NCBI GenBank assembly: GCA_963974475.1
Contig: CAXBCR010000018.1
Location: forward strand, 5,844-69,843
DNA from: CAJXZP01 sp963974475
Lineage (GTDB): Bacteria; Bacteroidota; Bacteroidia; Flavobacteriales_G; Salibacteraceae
Direction: 5' to 3'
Length of the DNA stretch: 64,000 nucleotides
The position numbers and the translations under genes were made by a program. Below, in pieces: positions 9,505-18,523 of the stretch. The notes under the pieces were generated by a model. It was given only the letters and a program-made list of their open reading frames with translations, did not search any database and was not told where the DNA came from. Numbering within the stretch: the stretch's first letter is position 1; every line of letters starts with the position of its first letter.

Positions 9505-11472
9505 TTAAGTATCTAAATTATACTTTTTCAACCAAATAATAGCAAGGTCGTGACTAAAATCATATTTTTTGGCATACGATAAATTCAACGTTTCATAAAA
9601 ATCATGCGATTTATTTTCATTTTGATAGGGCATGCCAATATGAAGAATTGCCGGTTTTATTGTTTTTATAATCGACTGATGTTCAGGTAGAGGATGAAAA
9701 CCGACCCAAGTTTTAGTACCGAGCAAAACGAGGAAAATATTACGCATAAAAGCACCTCTTTTTTTGTGCGTTAAAAGTAATAACGGGCTTACTAATAGAA
9801 TGATAAGAGATATTAAAATATCCAAAACACGTTTGGAAGTACGGCTTTCTTCTTTTACGAATGTATTGGCGGTATTTATGGATAAAATCTCACCCGAAGT
9901 GTTAATGGATTGACTTCCAATAATAAATGTGCTTTCAGGTGGGGCAATTTTTAATTCTATTTGCGGGTTCTGTTGTAGCATCATTTCATTTATTATGGAT
10001 CCAGAATCCATATCTTCAGCGCAATAAATGATTTGGTTTATGTCGAATATTTGCAACGCATCGGGTAATTGACCGAGGTTGGCAATGAAGTGGTCGGAGG
10101 TGTTTTTAAAGTTATAGCTTGGGTAAACTTCTAATATCATTTGAGGAATATTAGTAGTTTTTTGGAGTAATTTCTTCACTCTGGAAATCCCTCCTTGTTT
10201 ACCCACAATAGCCATCCTAATGTCGGGAAGAGTTTTGAAAAGAATTGCCTTCACCCCAAGTTGGTTTAGCCCCCAACGGTATAAAACAATATTGATAGCC
10301 GAGAAAACTGCTCCTAAAACAACTACTACTCGCGAAAATCGGTAATCTTCATTCAATAAACCGTAAAGAAGCAACCCGATAATGCCTCCCCAAAGTACAC
10401 CTTTGAGCAATCGATTAATAAAAGGGGACTCTCCATACCCGTTGTTAAGGTATAATGAAGACAAGAAAACCAATCCGTAACTAGGGAATAGCCATTTCAA
10501 AATTTCGGGTGGATAAATTATACCACTAAAGTGGCTGTAAATTAAGGAGGTGGCAATTAATGTTAGTAGGATGACCGAAAAATCTAAAAATGGGAGTAAA
10601 GATTTTTCGAAGAATCTACGTGTTATAGCTATGCCAGCCCTAAAATAGATGGCCATTTTTATCAAAATCTCAAATACGTTAGCATGTGATTTTGTAAAAT
10701 GTTTTTTGGCAAAGATGATCATGGCATTGTAAAATACCAACACATAGTTAACGCTACTTTTTTTGGTGCTTTCTCCTTTATAATGAATGATTCGGGTTTC
10801 GGGGAAGTAATAATTGTCATAACCAGCTAATCGAATACGCCAGGATAAGTCAATGTCTTCTCCATACATGAAAAAAGCTTCATCCAACAAGCCCACTTTA
10901 TCTAATGCCGAATTTCGCATCATCATGTACGCACCAGCTAAAATGTCAATTTTATGTGTTTTGTTTTTGTCTAAATGCCCCAAATGGTATTGGCCAAAAG
11001 TCTCAGATTTAGGGAATAGATTCGATAACCCAAATATTTTATAAAATGCCACCATTGGAGTAGGAAGTCCTCTTTTGCTTTCGGCTAAAAACTGTCCTTT
11101 ACCATCCACCATTTTGACTCCCAATCCACCTGCATTTGGATGTTCATCCATAAAATCAATGCATTTCTTGAACGTATCTTCCTCGACTAAGGTGTCAGGA
11201 TTGAGGAGTAATACGTAATCGGCTTTCGAAATGCGAATGGCTTGGTTATTTGCTTTTGAAAATCCTTTATTGTCGGTATTCGCAATTACTTGCACTTCCG
11301 GGAATAACCTACGCGTCATTTCTACCGAACCGTCTGAAGAGGCATTGTCCACCATAATGGTTTCGATATCTGCAAATTGTGCCGCTTTTCGAACCGAATA
11401 GAGACACTGTGCAAGAAAATACTCCACATTGTAATTGACTACAATAACCGTTAACCGAGGATGTTTATCCAT
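9505..11472 (-). CDS. GT2 glycosyltransferase fused to a degenerate polyprenyl-phosphate sugar-transferase-like region
   Basis: 655 residues. Residues 5-265 are a WbbL-type GT2 catalytic domain (VIVVNYNVEYFLAQCL, DNASSDGS, LLLNPDTLVEE, MYGEDIDLSWRIRLAGY). After it come about four membrane segments (residues 295-400), a Rossmann-like stretch beginning MAIVGKQGG (near 423), and a tail starting SRTSKRVLDILISLIILLVSPLLLL that looks like the membrane entry of WcaJ-type phosphoglycosyl transferases but lacks their long catalytic block. The GT2 part probably adds rhamnose or a similar sugar in surface polysaccharide synthesis. The gene lies 15 nt after recR. Confidence 0.8.
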   Translation of the reverse strand: MDKHPRLTVIVVNYNVEYFLAQCLYSVRKAAQFADIETIMVDNASSDGSVEMTRRLFPEVQVIANTDNKGFSKANNQAIRISKADYVLLLNPDTLVEEDTFKKCIDFMDEHPNAGGLGVKMVDGKGQFLAESKRGLPTPMVAFYKIFGLSNLFPKSETFGQYHLGHLDKNKTHKIDILAGAYMMMRNSALDKVGLLDEAFFMYGEDIDLSWRIRLAGYDNYYFPETRIIHYKGESTKKSSVNYVLVFYNAMIIFAKKHFTKSHANVFEILIKMAIYFRAGIAITRRFFEKSLLPFLDFSVILLTLIATSLIYSHFSGIIYPPEILKWLFPSYGLVFLSSLYLNNGYGESPFINRLLKGVLWGGIIGLLLYGLLNEDYRFSRVVVVLGAVFSAINIVLYRWGLNQLGVKAILFKTLPDIRMAIVGKQGGISRVKKLLQKTTNIPQMILEVYPSYNFKNTSDHFIANLGQLPDALQIFDINQIIYCAEDMDSGSIINEMMLQQNPQIELKIAPPESTFIIGSQSINTSGEILSINTANTFVKEESRTSKRVLDILISLIILLVSPLLLLTHKKRGAFMRNIFLVLLGTKTWVGFHPLPEHQSIIKTIKPAILHIGMPYQNENKSHDFYETLNLSYAKKYDFSHDLAIIWLKKYNLDT

Positions 11473-11487
11473 TCAATTTGCTATCCA

Positions 11488-12102
11488 TTAAAGTGATTCA
11501 TCAAAAGGGGTTCTATTAATCAATGAACGACCTAAGGTGATTTCATCTGCATATTCTAATTCATCCCCAATAGGAATTCCGCGTGCAATCACCGAGGTTT
11601 TTATGCTAAAATCAATGAGTCTTCGATGCACGTAAAAACTTGTGGTGTCCCCTTCCATAGTGGAGTTCAGAGCGAAAATGACTTCCTGTATCTGCTCGTT
11701 TTTTACTCGGTCTACCAGCGAATCAATGTTCAAATCGGATGGACCAATGCCATCTACAGGTGAAATGTGTCCGCCTAAAACATGATAAGAACCAAAATAT
11801 TGTTGGGTGTTTTCAATAGCAATTATATCGCGCATGTCTTCCACAACACAAATAGTTTTGTTTTCGGTCCGTTTAGTATTATTGCAAATATCACAAAGTT
11901 CGGTTTCGGAAATGTTATGACATCGGTTACAAAACCGAATATCAATCCTCATTCGGTTGATGGATTCCGAAAAAAACTGCACCTCATGTTTGGGTTGACG
12001 AAGCATGTGTAATGCTAATCGAAGCGCAGTTTTGCGCCCAATTCCAGGCAAAGAAGCAAATGCTTCAACACCTTGGTCTAATAGCTTTGACGGAGTATTC
12101 AT
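11488..12102 (-). CDS. recR: Recombination mediator RecR
   Basis: RecR works with RecO (and RecF) to load RecA on gapped DNA. The 204-residue product starts MNTPSKLLDQGVEAFASLPG, includes the helix-hairpin-helix LPGIGRKTALRLALHML, the four-cysteine zinc finger CNRCHN...CDIC (residues 56-71), and a Toprim domain (ICVVEDMRDIIAIE, YHVLGGHISP). An in-frame ATG exists 60 nt upstream but the added residues (MEQTTAITPQIRKYK) are not part of the family, so I take the start at 12102. Length matches the family (about 200). Confidence 0.95.
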   Translation of the reverse strand: MNTPSKLLDQGVEAFASLPGIGRKTALRLALHMLRQPKHEVQFFSESINRMRIDIRFCNRCHNISETELCDICNNTKRTENKTICVVEDMRDIIAIENTQQYFGSYHVLGGHISPVDGIGPSDLNIDSLVDRVKNEQIQEVIFALNSTMEGDTTSFYVHRRLIDFSIKTSVIARGIPIGDELEYADEITLGRSLINRTPFDESL

Positions 12103-12348
12103 GCGCCAAAAATAACATTTATACTTCCTAATTTGGGGTGTGATAGCCGTTGTTTGTTCCATTTTTTTTTAATCCTTGCTATTTTGTTCTATTGAAAGGC
12201 GGGTGCGAAGGGATTGGAGGTGTTTTTTTTGCCTCGAGTGGTTGGTTTTTTTACAGAAATTGCCCTCTGCTCAAAATGCCATTACGAATGTGAATATCTC
12301 TTTTATCGAACGAAAAAATGGTAGCCATAAATTGGTTTCATTTGTGAT

Positions 12349-13803
12349 ATGTCGCCATTATTAATAGTAGTTACCATTGTTTTATATTTTTTGGTTTTAA
12401 TGACCATCGCTCATTTTACAAGCGAAAATTCAAATTCCGGTTTTTTTATGGGAAACCGGCAATCCAAATGGTATGTAGTGGCCTTTGGAATGATTGGTGC
12501 GTCTCTATCTGGGGTCACTTTTATTTCCGTGCCGGGCTGGGTAGCCAATAGTCATTTTACGTATATGCAAATGGTGTTGGGCTATTTGGTGGGTTATGCG
12601 GTAATAATTACAGTGCTTTTACCTTTGTACTACAAACTAAATTTGACTTCCATTTATTCCTATTTAGGCGAAAGATTTGGGAGCACTTCGTATAAAGTGG
12701 GCGCTTGGTTTTTTATGATTTCACGCGTTATTGGCGCTTCATTTCGGTTGTATTTAGTTGCCATGGTTTTTGAATTAACCATTTTCAAAAAATTGGACGT
12801 GGATATTCCATTTGCGGTAATTGTGGTCATTACCATCGCTCTAATATGGCTGTATACCTCCAAAGGCGGAATGAAAACAATTATATGGACCGATACCTTG
12901 CAAACTGGTTTTATGTTGTTGGCGGTAATTGTTACGCTATTCGCAATAGCAGGTCAAATGGATTTAGATTTTGCAGGATTAATTTCCACGGTTAAAACCA
13001 GTGAGTATTCGCAAATATTTGAATTTTCAGATTGGCGAAGCAATCATTATTTCTTTAAAGATTTTCTTGCAGGAGCTTTTATTGCTATTGTAATGACTGG
13101 CTTGGATCAAGACATGATGCAAAAAAACCTTACGTGTAAAACCTTGGGCGAATCTCAAAAAAATATGGCTTGGTTTAGTTCTGTTTTGGTGGTGGTAAAT
13201 CTCATGTTCTTGAGTTTGGGTGCGCTGCTCTACATTTTTGCAAATGATCAGGGGCTTACTTTACCCGAAAAGGGCGATGCACTTTTTGCTACCTTGGCTA
13301 CAGATGGATATTTAGGTGCCACAGTGGCTTTGTTTTTTATTTTAGGATTAATTGCCGCTGCCTATTCCAGTGCCGATTCTGCACTCACCGCGTTAACCAC
13401 ATCTTTCAGTGTGGATATATTAAATGTGACCCAATATGAGGAAGAAAAACAGGTGCGAATTAGAAAACGCGTTCATATTGGTATTTCTATCGTATTGGCC
13501 ATAACCATAATTATTTTCAAAGAATTAAATGACGATAGTGTAATCAGCGAATTATTTAAAATGGCGGGATACACGTATGGACCAATTTTAGGTCTTTTTG
13601 CGTATGGAATTTATACAAACAAAAAAATTAACGATAAGTTGGTAGGGATAGTGGCAATTGTAGCGCCTCTACTCACCTACGTACTTCATCAAAATTCAGA
13701 AGCATGGTTTAATGGGTATAAAATTGGCTTCGAATTGCTATTAATCAACGGATTATTAACGATAATTGGATTAATAGTTATTACGGATAGGAAATCAAAT
13801 TAA
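12349..13803 (+). CDS. Sodium:solute symporter (SSS/SLC5 family)
   Basis: 484 residues with about 13 hydrophobic segments. SSS hallmarks are ENSNSGFFMGNRQSKWYVVAFGMIG (first helix break), TSIYSYLGERFG after the third helix, YTSKGGMKTIIWTDTLQ, and the sodium-site helix LIAAAYSSADSALTALTTSF (near residues 328-347). It imports an unidentified solute (sugar, amino acid or pantothenate type) with sodium. Its stop is 1 nt from the stop of the convergent glutaminyl cyclotransferase gene, with no terminator between them. The 246 nt upstream hold the divergent promoters for this gene and recR but no recognisable gene. Confidence 0.88.
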   Translation: MSPLLIVVTIVLYFLVLMTIAHFTSENSNSGFFMGNRQSKWYVVAFGMIGASLSGVTFISVPGWVANSHFTYMQMVLGYLVGYAVIITVLLPLYYKLNLTSIYSYLGERFGSTSYKVGAWFFMISRVIGASFRLYLVAMVFELTIFKKLDVDIPFAVIVVITIALIWLYTSKGGMKTIIWTDTLQTGFMLLAVIVTLFAIAGQMDLDFAGLISTVKTSEYSQIFEFSDWRSNHYFFKDFLAGAFIAIVMTGLDQDMMQKNLTCKTLGESQKNMAWFSSVLVVVNLMFLSLGALLYIFANDQGLTLPEKGDALFATLATDGYLGATVALFFILGLIAAAYSSADSALTALTTSFSVDILNVTQYEEEKQVRIRKRVHIGISIVLAITIIIFKELNDDSVISELFKMAGYTYGPILGLFAYGIYTNKKINDKLVGIVAIVAPLLTYVLHQNSEAWFNGYKIGFELLLINGLLTIIGLIVITDRKSN

Positions 13804-13804
13804 G

Positions 13805-14635
13805 CTACTCAAATAGGCTTAATTCGTATATATTTTGCCACATTTTCCCAGTCACTAAAAATTTTCCTGAGGCGTGATTGTAGGCAATTCCGTTGGTTTC
13901 CATAGCATCTAAACTTAATCGGTCTTCGGCTAGTTTTAGGTCGGTTAAATCAATTTTAGCAACCACTTTTCCAGATTCAATATCAATCTTTACCAACCAA
14001 TCGGTCGTGAAAACATTGGCATAAATAAACCCGTTCACATATTCCAATTCATTCAGGTAATTCACGGGTCTGCCTTTGTCAAATACTTTTAACGTTCCTA
14101 TCTTTTCAAGATTGGTGGTATCTATAAAATACAGGCTAGAAGAGCCATCACTCATAATTAAGTTTTCACCATCGGTAGTCATTCCCCAGCCTTCTTTGGT
14201 AGGAATTTGAAATGATTTCACTTTTTTTCGTGATTCTAAATCATACACAAACCCTTCTCTACTTTTATAGGTAAGTTGGTAAACTTTGTGGTTTAAAATA
14301 GTGATTCCTTCTCCAAAATATTTGGTATCTAGTTGATTATGTATTTCAATTTGTCCCGTACTGCTATTTACTGTTCCATAAACGGATACGGTGGAAGGAA
14401 GGTTGCTAGGCGATCCGGTACTTTCAAAAATGGCGTTGTCATACACCAAAAAACCTTCGGTAAATGAATTGGAAGAATGCGGGTATTTTGCATCAACCGA
14501 ATATTTTAAAATGGGAGTTGGTTGAAATTTTACCTTGTTTATCCTTTTACTTCTACCTTCTGTAGAATCTCCACACGAGGTAAGAGAAGACGCAAAAATT
14601 AGGAGTGCCCAACTTATTTTTATCGTATTTTTCAT
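13805..14635 (-). CDS. Glutaminyl-peptide cyclotransferase (lipoprotein)
   Basis: 276 residues with a lipoprotein signal (LLIFASSLTSCGD, lipobox Cys21). The rest is the five-bladed propeller of plant/bacterial-type glutaminyl cyclases: SFTEGFLVYDNAIFESTG near residue 58, the conserved Glu in GEGITILNHKVYQLTY, GWGMTTDGENLIMSDGSS, YLNELEYVNGFIYANVF and NGIAYNHASGKFLVTGK. The family forms N-terminal pyroglutamate; in Bacteroidota many exported proteins start with Gln after signal cleavage, so a role in protecting them is likely. Confidence 0.9.
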   Translation of the reverse strand: MKNTIKISWALLIFASSLTSCGDSTEGRSKRINKVKFQPTPILKYSVDAKYPHSSNSFTEGFLVYDNAIFESTGSPSNLPSTVSVYGTVNSSTGQIEIHNQLDTKYFGEGITILNHKVYQLTYKSREGFVYDLESRKKVKSFQIPTKEGWGMTTDGENLIMSDGSSSLYFIDTTNLEKIGTLKVFDKGRPVNYLNELEYVNGFIYANVFTTDWLVKIDIESGKVVAKIDLTDLKLAEDRLSLDAMETNGIAYNHASGKFLVTGKMWQNIYELSLFE

Positions 14636-14741
14636 TCAATTTTTATGTGGCTGCAAATTAATGATATTTAAATAGCGGAAAGAAACGAAATGAACTAATA
14701 TCATTATGTTTGTGGCAATAATTTTTATAGATTTTAAGAAG

Positions 14742-15383
14742 ATGAAGATAAACGTATGGGTATTAATGCTAGGAGTAACCTTGGCAATGGGAAGCTGTGC
14801 AGGCAATACGGCAAAAGAAGGAGAGGATGAAATATATTATGATGCTCCTGAAGATGCGAGAAATAGTGGTGCAGTGTATATGATTAATCCGGAAAAATCT
14901 TATATCGAATGGTATGGGAATATGGTGGGAATGTATGAGCATTCCGGTAGAGTTCGGTTTAATGAAGGTAGCCTAGTATTGGAAGATATGAACATTAAAC
15001 GTGGTGACTTTATTGTAGAAATGAACACCATTGAAAGTACCGATTCGGACGATTTATACGAAGATGCATCGCGTGAAGATTTGGTAAATCACTTGAAATC
15101 GGGAGATTTCTTTTATACCCAACAATTTCCATCCGCAATGTTTGAGTTAATTAACCACAAAGGTTCTGAAATTAATGGTTTGTTGACGATTAAAGGAGTT
15201 ACCAAACCCGTAACCGTTACGGATGTTGAAGTTGGAGTTCGCGAGAACTTAATCAAGGTTTTCGGTACATTGGTTTTTGATAGAAGAGAATTTGATGTTC
15301 ATTTTGAATATCCGGTAAAAGACATGGTAATTTCAAATGACATCGAATTGGATATTGTAATTTATGGTGAGATAGCGGGGTAA
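14742..15383 (+). CDS. YceI family lipoprotein
   Basis: 213 residues. The N-terminus MKINVWVLMLGVTLAMGSCAG is a lipoprotein signal with lipobox Cys, which is why I choose ATG 14742 over the ATG at 14706. The YceI lipocalin-like barrel follows: SYIEWYGNMVGMYEHSGRVRF, LVNHLKSGDFFYTQQFPSAMFEL, GLLTIKGVTKPVTV, and a C-terminal strand ELDIVIYGEIAG. YceI proteins bind polyisoprenoid-type lipids in the periplasm. It is the first of three YceI-type proteins in the window. Confidence 0.9.
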   Translation: MKINVWVLMLGVTLAMGSCAGNTAKEGEDEIYYDAPEDARNSGAVYMINPEKSYIEWYGNMVGMYEHSGRVRFNEGSLVLEDMNIKRGDFIVEMNTIESTDSDDLYEDASREDLVNHLKSGDFFYTQQFPSAMFELINHKGSEINGLLTIKGVTKPVTVTDVEVGVRENLIKVFGTLVFDRREFDVHFEYPVKDMVISNDIELDIVIYGEIAG

Positions 15384-15402
15384 TTCACCTGTAGGAAATT
15401 GT

Positions 15403-15439
15403 AAAACGCCCGATTGATTTAGTTCAATTGGGCGTTTTT
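15403..15439. terminator. Bidirectional terminator between YceI and SulP genes
   Basis: Stem AAAACGCCC with GATTGA paired to TCAATT with GGGCGTTTT, loop around TTTAG, A-run before and T-run after. It lies between two convergent genes and can serve both. Confidence 0.85.
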
Positions 15440-15451
15440 GTTTAGATTTTT

Positions 15452-17653
15452 CTAATTGCTAAAAAAGGTGACCTTTCCGGTGGATACACTATAAGAAGCT
15501 CCTACAATTTCTATTTCCCCATTCTTTTCCATTTCGGCTAGAATAGGACTGTCTTTACGAATTTGAGCTATTGATGAACGTACATTTTCATCGGCTACCT
15601 TGTCGCTTTTGCCTTCATGGTCATGCGGATGAGAAGCATTTACAATATCAATGGCGGGTTTTATTTTTGCCAATAAGGGTGTGATATTTCCTAACTCCAC
15701 TTTGTCGCAAGCGGCTTTAACTGCTCCACAAGAAGTATGTCCCATCACCACAATTATTTTTGAGCCAGCTACTTTACATGCGTATTCCATGGAGCCTAGC
15801 ACATCATTATTCACAATGTTTCCGGCCACACGAACGCTAAATAAATCTCCGAAACCTTGGTCAAAAACTAGTTCTACCGGTACTCTGGAATCAATGCAAC
15901 TTAAAATGGCCGCAAAAGGGAATTGGCCAGCACTAGTTTGGTCTATTTGAGAATGGTAATCCCGATGCAGTTTTTTGTTTAGCATAAATCGCTCGTTTCC
16001 ATCCACTAATAGTTGATGCGCTTCCCCAGGAGTAAGATTGACCTGTTCGTCTTTAGTTTTGGCACTTTCTAAATCTATTTCAAAATGTGCAGAAGTGTCT
16101 CTGTCATTTAAATCTTCGAAACCGACTTTTTGAACCGTAATTTTTCGATTAGCGGCATTGGTTTCAAAATCCTCAAAAATTTCGAGTACGTCATGATGCA
16201 CAAAATGCGTTTGCGAAGCATCAATAGTTACATTAGCTCCATCCTTAATGGCTGCAAGCGAGTTTTGAATGGCGGCTTTGTTCAAGAAAGTAACATCTTC
16301 GGAAAGTATCATTTTGATATTGTTGTTTTTTACAATTCTGCTTTTCAATATTTTAAAAGGAACATTTAAATTGTTCTTTAAAATGATAAAAATTGCGACC
16401 AACATTCCTAAGCCAATTCCTTTTAATAAATCGGAGAAGAGCATGGCAACAATCGTCACGAAAAAGGGAAGGAATTGTCCCCAACCTTGTTTAAACATCT
16501 TTTTAAACAACGCTGGTTTGGCTAACTTATACCCTACAATCAGTAGAATAGCCGCTAAAGTAGCTAAAGGTATTTGGTTCAATATATTTGGAATAAATAG
16601 AATACATAGCAATAACCATATACCGTGCATAATGGTGGAAGCCTTGGTTTTACCACCGGTTTGGGCATTGGCAGAACTTCTCACAATTACTTGGGTAACA
16701 GGTATTCCGCCTATAAATCCGGCAATGATGTTTCCTACTCCTTGCGCTTTTAATTCTCTATTGGCGGGTGAAACGCGTTTTAGCGGGTCTAGCTTGTCCG
16801 CTGCTTCCAAACTCAATAGGGTTTCCAAACTTGCCACAATCGCGATGATTACTGCTGTAGTGTAGACCGCAGGGTTGGATAATGCGGAGAAATCTGGGAA
16901 TACAAAATTCCCTAAAAACTCATTGAAATTAGCTGGAACCGGTACGTTTACTACATGTTCGGTAGATATGGCTAAAGAAGGTGTTTCCTCAAAAAATGTT
17001 TTCAAGCCAATACCTGTAACTACTGCCACCAATGGGCCAGGAATTATTTTAGTGAAACTCAAGTTTTTCATAAACTTAGTTTCCCATACAATGAGAATTA
17101 GTAATGAAGTTGCGGTAATGATAATTGCACCCATACTAAAATGGTCTAGCATGTGGTAAATTTCCGTAAAGGTGGTGTGCCCATCTTGGTGCAAAAACGT
17201 TTGGTCTCCTTCTGGTTCTGCATCAAATCCAAATGCATGGGGAAGTTGTTTTAGGAAAATCAAAATTCCAATACCCGCTAACATTCCATGAATTACAGAT
17301 GACGGGAAATAATATCCAATAATCCCGGCCCGTGCAAAACCCATGATTAATTGGATTATACCAGCCAAAATAACAGATACTAAAAAGATTTCAAACCCGC
17401 CTAAATCGCCTATGGCAGTCAATACGATAACAGCTAGGCCTGCGGCAGGACCACTAACGCCTAATGAGGAACCACTCAAGGAACCGACTATAATACCGCC
17501 TATAATTCCAGATATTAATCCAGAATATAAAGGAGCTCCTGAAGCCAATGCAATACCCAAACAGAGCGGCATGGCCACTAAAAAGACTACTATACTCGAA
17601 GGAATATCACTAGCTAAATTTTTGAGTGGATTTAAATTTTCTTGATTTACCAT
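15452..17653 (-). CDS. SulP anion transporter fused to beta-carbonic anhydrase
   Basis: 733 residues. Residues 12-420 are a SulP membrane domain (SSIVVFLVAMPLCLGIALASG, GVSGPAAGLAVIVLTAI, ASLETLLSLEAADKLDP, AGFIGGIPVTQVIVRSSANAQ). Residues 430-525 resemble a STAS domain. From about residue 540 there is a beta-carbonic anhydrase with the zinc ligands in LSCIDSRVP (Cys585, Asp587, Arg589) and GHTSCGAVKAA (His636, Cys639). The fusion suggests bicarbonate uptake coupled to CO2/bicarbonate interconversion. It is transcribed in line with, and 12 nt after, the TetR gene. Confidence 0.92.
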   Translation of the reverse strand: MVNQENLNPLKNLASDIPSSIVVFLVAMPLCLGIALASGAPLYSGLISGIIGGIIVGSLSGSSLGVSGPAAGLAVIVLTAIGDLGGFEIFLVSVILAGIIQLIMGFARAGIIGYYFPSSVIHGMLAGIGILIFLKQLPHAFGFDAEPEGDQTFLHQDGHTTFTEIYHMLDHFSMGAIIITATSLLILIVWETKFMKNLSFTKIIPGPLVAVVTGIGLKTFFEETPSLAISTEHVVNVPVPANFNEFLGNFVFPDFSALSNPAVYTTAVIIAIVASLETLLSLEAADKLDPLKRVSPANRELKAQGVGNIIAGFIGGIPVTQVIVRSSANAQTGGKTKASTIMHGIWLLLCILFIPNILNQIPLATLAAILLIVGYKLAKPALFKKMFKQGWGQFLPFFVTIVAMLFSDLLKGIGLGMLVAIFIILKNNLNVPFKILKSRIVKNNNIKMILSEDVTFLNKAAIQNSLAAIKDGANVTIDASQTHFVHHDVLEIFEDFETNAANRKITVQKVGFEDLNDRDTSAHFEIDLESAKTKDEQVNLTPGEAHQLLVDGNERFMLNKKLHRDYHSQIDQTSAGQFPFAAILSCIDSRVPVELVFDQGFGDLFSVRVAGNIVNNDVLGSMEYACKVAGSKIIVVMGHTSCGAVKAACDKVELGNITPLLAKIKPAIDIVNASHPHDHEGKSDKVADENVRSSIAQIRKDSPILAEMEKNGEIEIVGASYSVSTGKVTFFSN

Positions 17654-17665
17654 ATTGTTATTTCT

Positions 17666-18340
17666 TTATTTAATCTCGATGTCGTTTAACACGAGTTGGG
17701 TGTAAAAATTAGTGATGTAGTCGGTACCTTTATTCACATCTGTAAGGGACGGAAAATTCTCGGCAAAAAACCGTTGTTGATGAGAGCCCTCAATCACCGT
17801 GGAGATTAACATGTGCGGATATTTGAACTTTGGGTTTATTGTGGTAACAAGTTGACTCACACGTTCAACTACCCGTTTGTAAACCGTGAAATGACTTTTC
17901 TCCGTATCTTTATTTATTTGGTTAATGGTATATGCTTTTACCGCCTCAGTCATAATTATGCGGTCTAGTAAAATTTCATTTATATGAGAAAATGAGCTGT
18001 CTTCTTCAATGCTTTCAGTTAGAATGCGGATAGCCGTTTTGAGTTTTAAGGTTGGGCTGCCCAAGTTATTTAAGGCATATACCATTCGGTACTCAATCCA
18101 ACTCCAATACCAATATATTAAGTAGAGTAATATCATTTGTTTGCTTTCGAAATAACGATAAATGCTACTTTCAGGTGAACCAATAGCGACACCTAGCTTT
18201 TTAATTGTAAAGGACTCAAAACCAAGTTTATGGATTAATTGAATGCTATGGGTTACGATTTTACGCCCTAGTTTGGAACCATCTGGGTTTTTTACATAAA
18301 ACAGCGGACTTACATTAATGTTAATTGGTAAACTATCCAT
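17666..18340 (-). CDS. TetR family transcriptional regulator, probable repressor of the exporter operon
   Basis: 224 residues. The helix-turn-helix is in residues 36-75: IVTHSIQLIHKLGFESFTIK, then LGVAIGSPESSIYRYFESKQM. The ligand-binding part is unlike well-known TetRs. The start is placed at MDSLPININV (18340); the upstream in-frame extension to 18511 is rich in low-complexity residues and overlaps the promoter. The promoter repeats, with one mismatch in 28 bases, that of the exporter operon at 23.26 kb, so the protein very likely controls both itself and the exporter. The SulP gene follows 12 nt downstream. Confidence 0.85.
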   Translation of the reverse strand: MDSLPININVSPLFYVKNPDGSKLGRKIVTHSIQLIHKLGFESFTIKKLGVAIGSPESSIYRYFESKQMILLYLIYWYWSWIEYRMVYALNNLGSPTLKLKTAIRILTESIEEDSSFSHINEILLDRIIMTEAVKAYTINQINKDTEKSHFTVYKRVVERVSQLVTTINPKFKYPHMLISTVIEGSHQQRFFAENFPSLTDVNKGTDYITNFYTQLVLNDIEIK

Positions 18341-18353
18341 ATTAGGTATTTTA

Positions 18354-18381
18354 AAATGCAAATATAATATTAATACTATCA
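18354..18381 (-). promoter_or_regulatory. tetR promoter with shared operator
   Basis: On the minus strand a TATATTTG -7 box (18359-18366) is preceded by an imperfect palindrome ATAGTATTAATAT (18367-18379). The 28-bp block matches 23258-23285 at 27 positions. It starts 14 nt before the TetR start codon. A TetR dimer bound here would block the promoter. Confidence 0.65.
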
Positions 18382-18523
18382 ATAAGTGGCGTAAAGTTAG
18401 TGTTTCTCTAGGATTGGTGAGTTTGGTGGCATGGATTAGGGTAATGATTGATTTGGTAGTGATGGAGTAATTTCCAATTTTATGAAGCGAATTGGATATA
18501 AAATCAAACATTTTTATGGTTAA

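Noticed and set aside
12176..12364. 62-codon frame between recR and the sodium:solute symporter
   Set aside because: Only a TTG start, no family features, and it overlaps the symporter start; the region is better seen as divergent promoters.
16269..16865. 198-codon plus-strand frame inside the SulP-carbonic anhydrase gene
   Set aside because: It is the antisense shadow of a clear SulP coding region.
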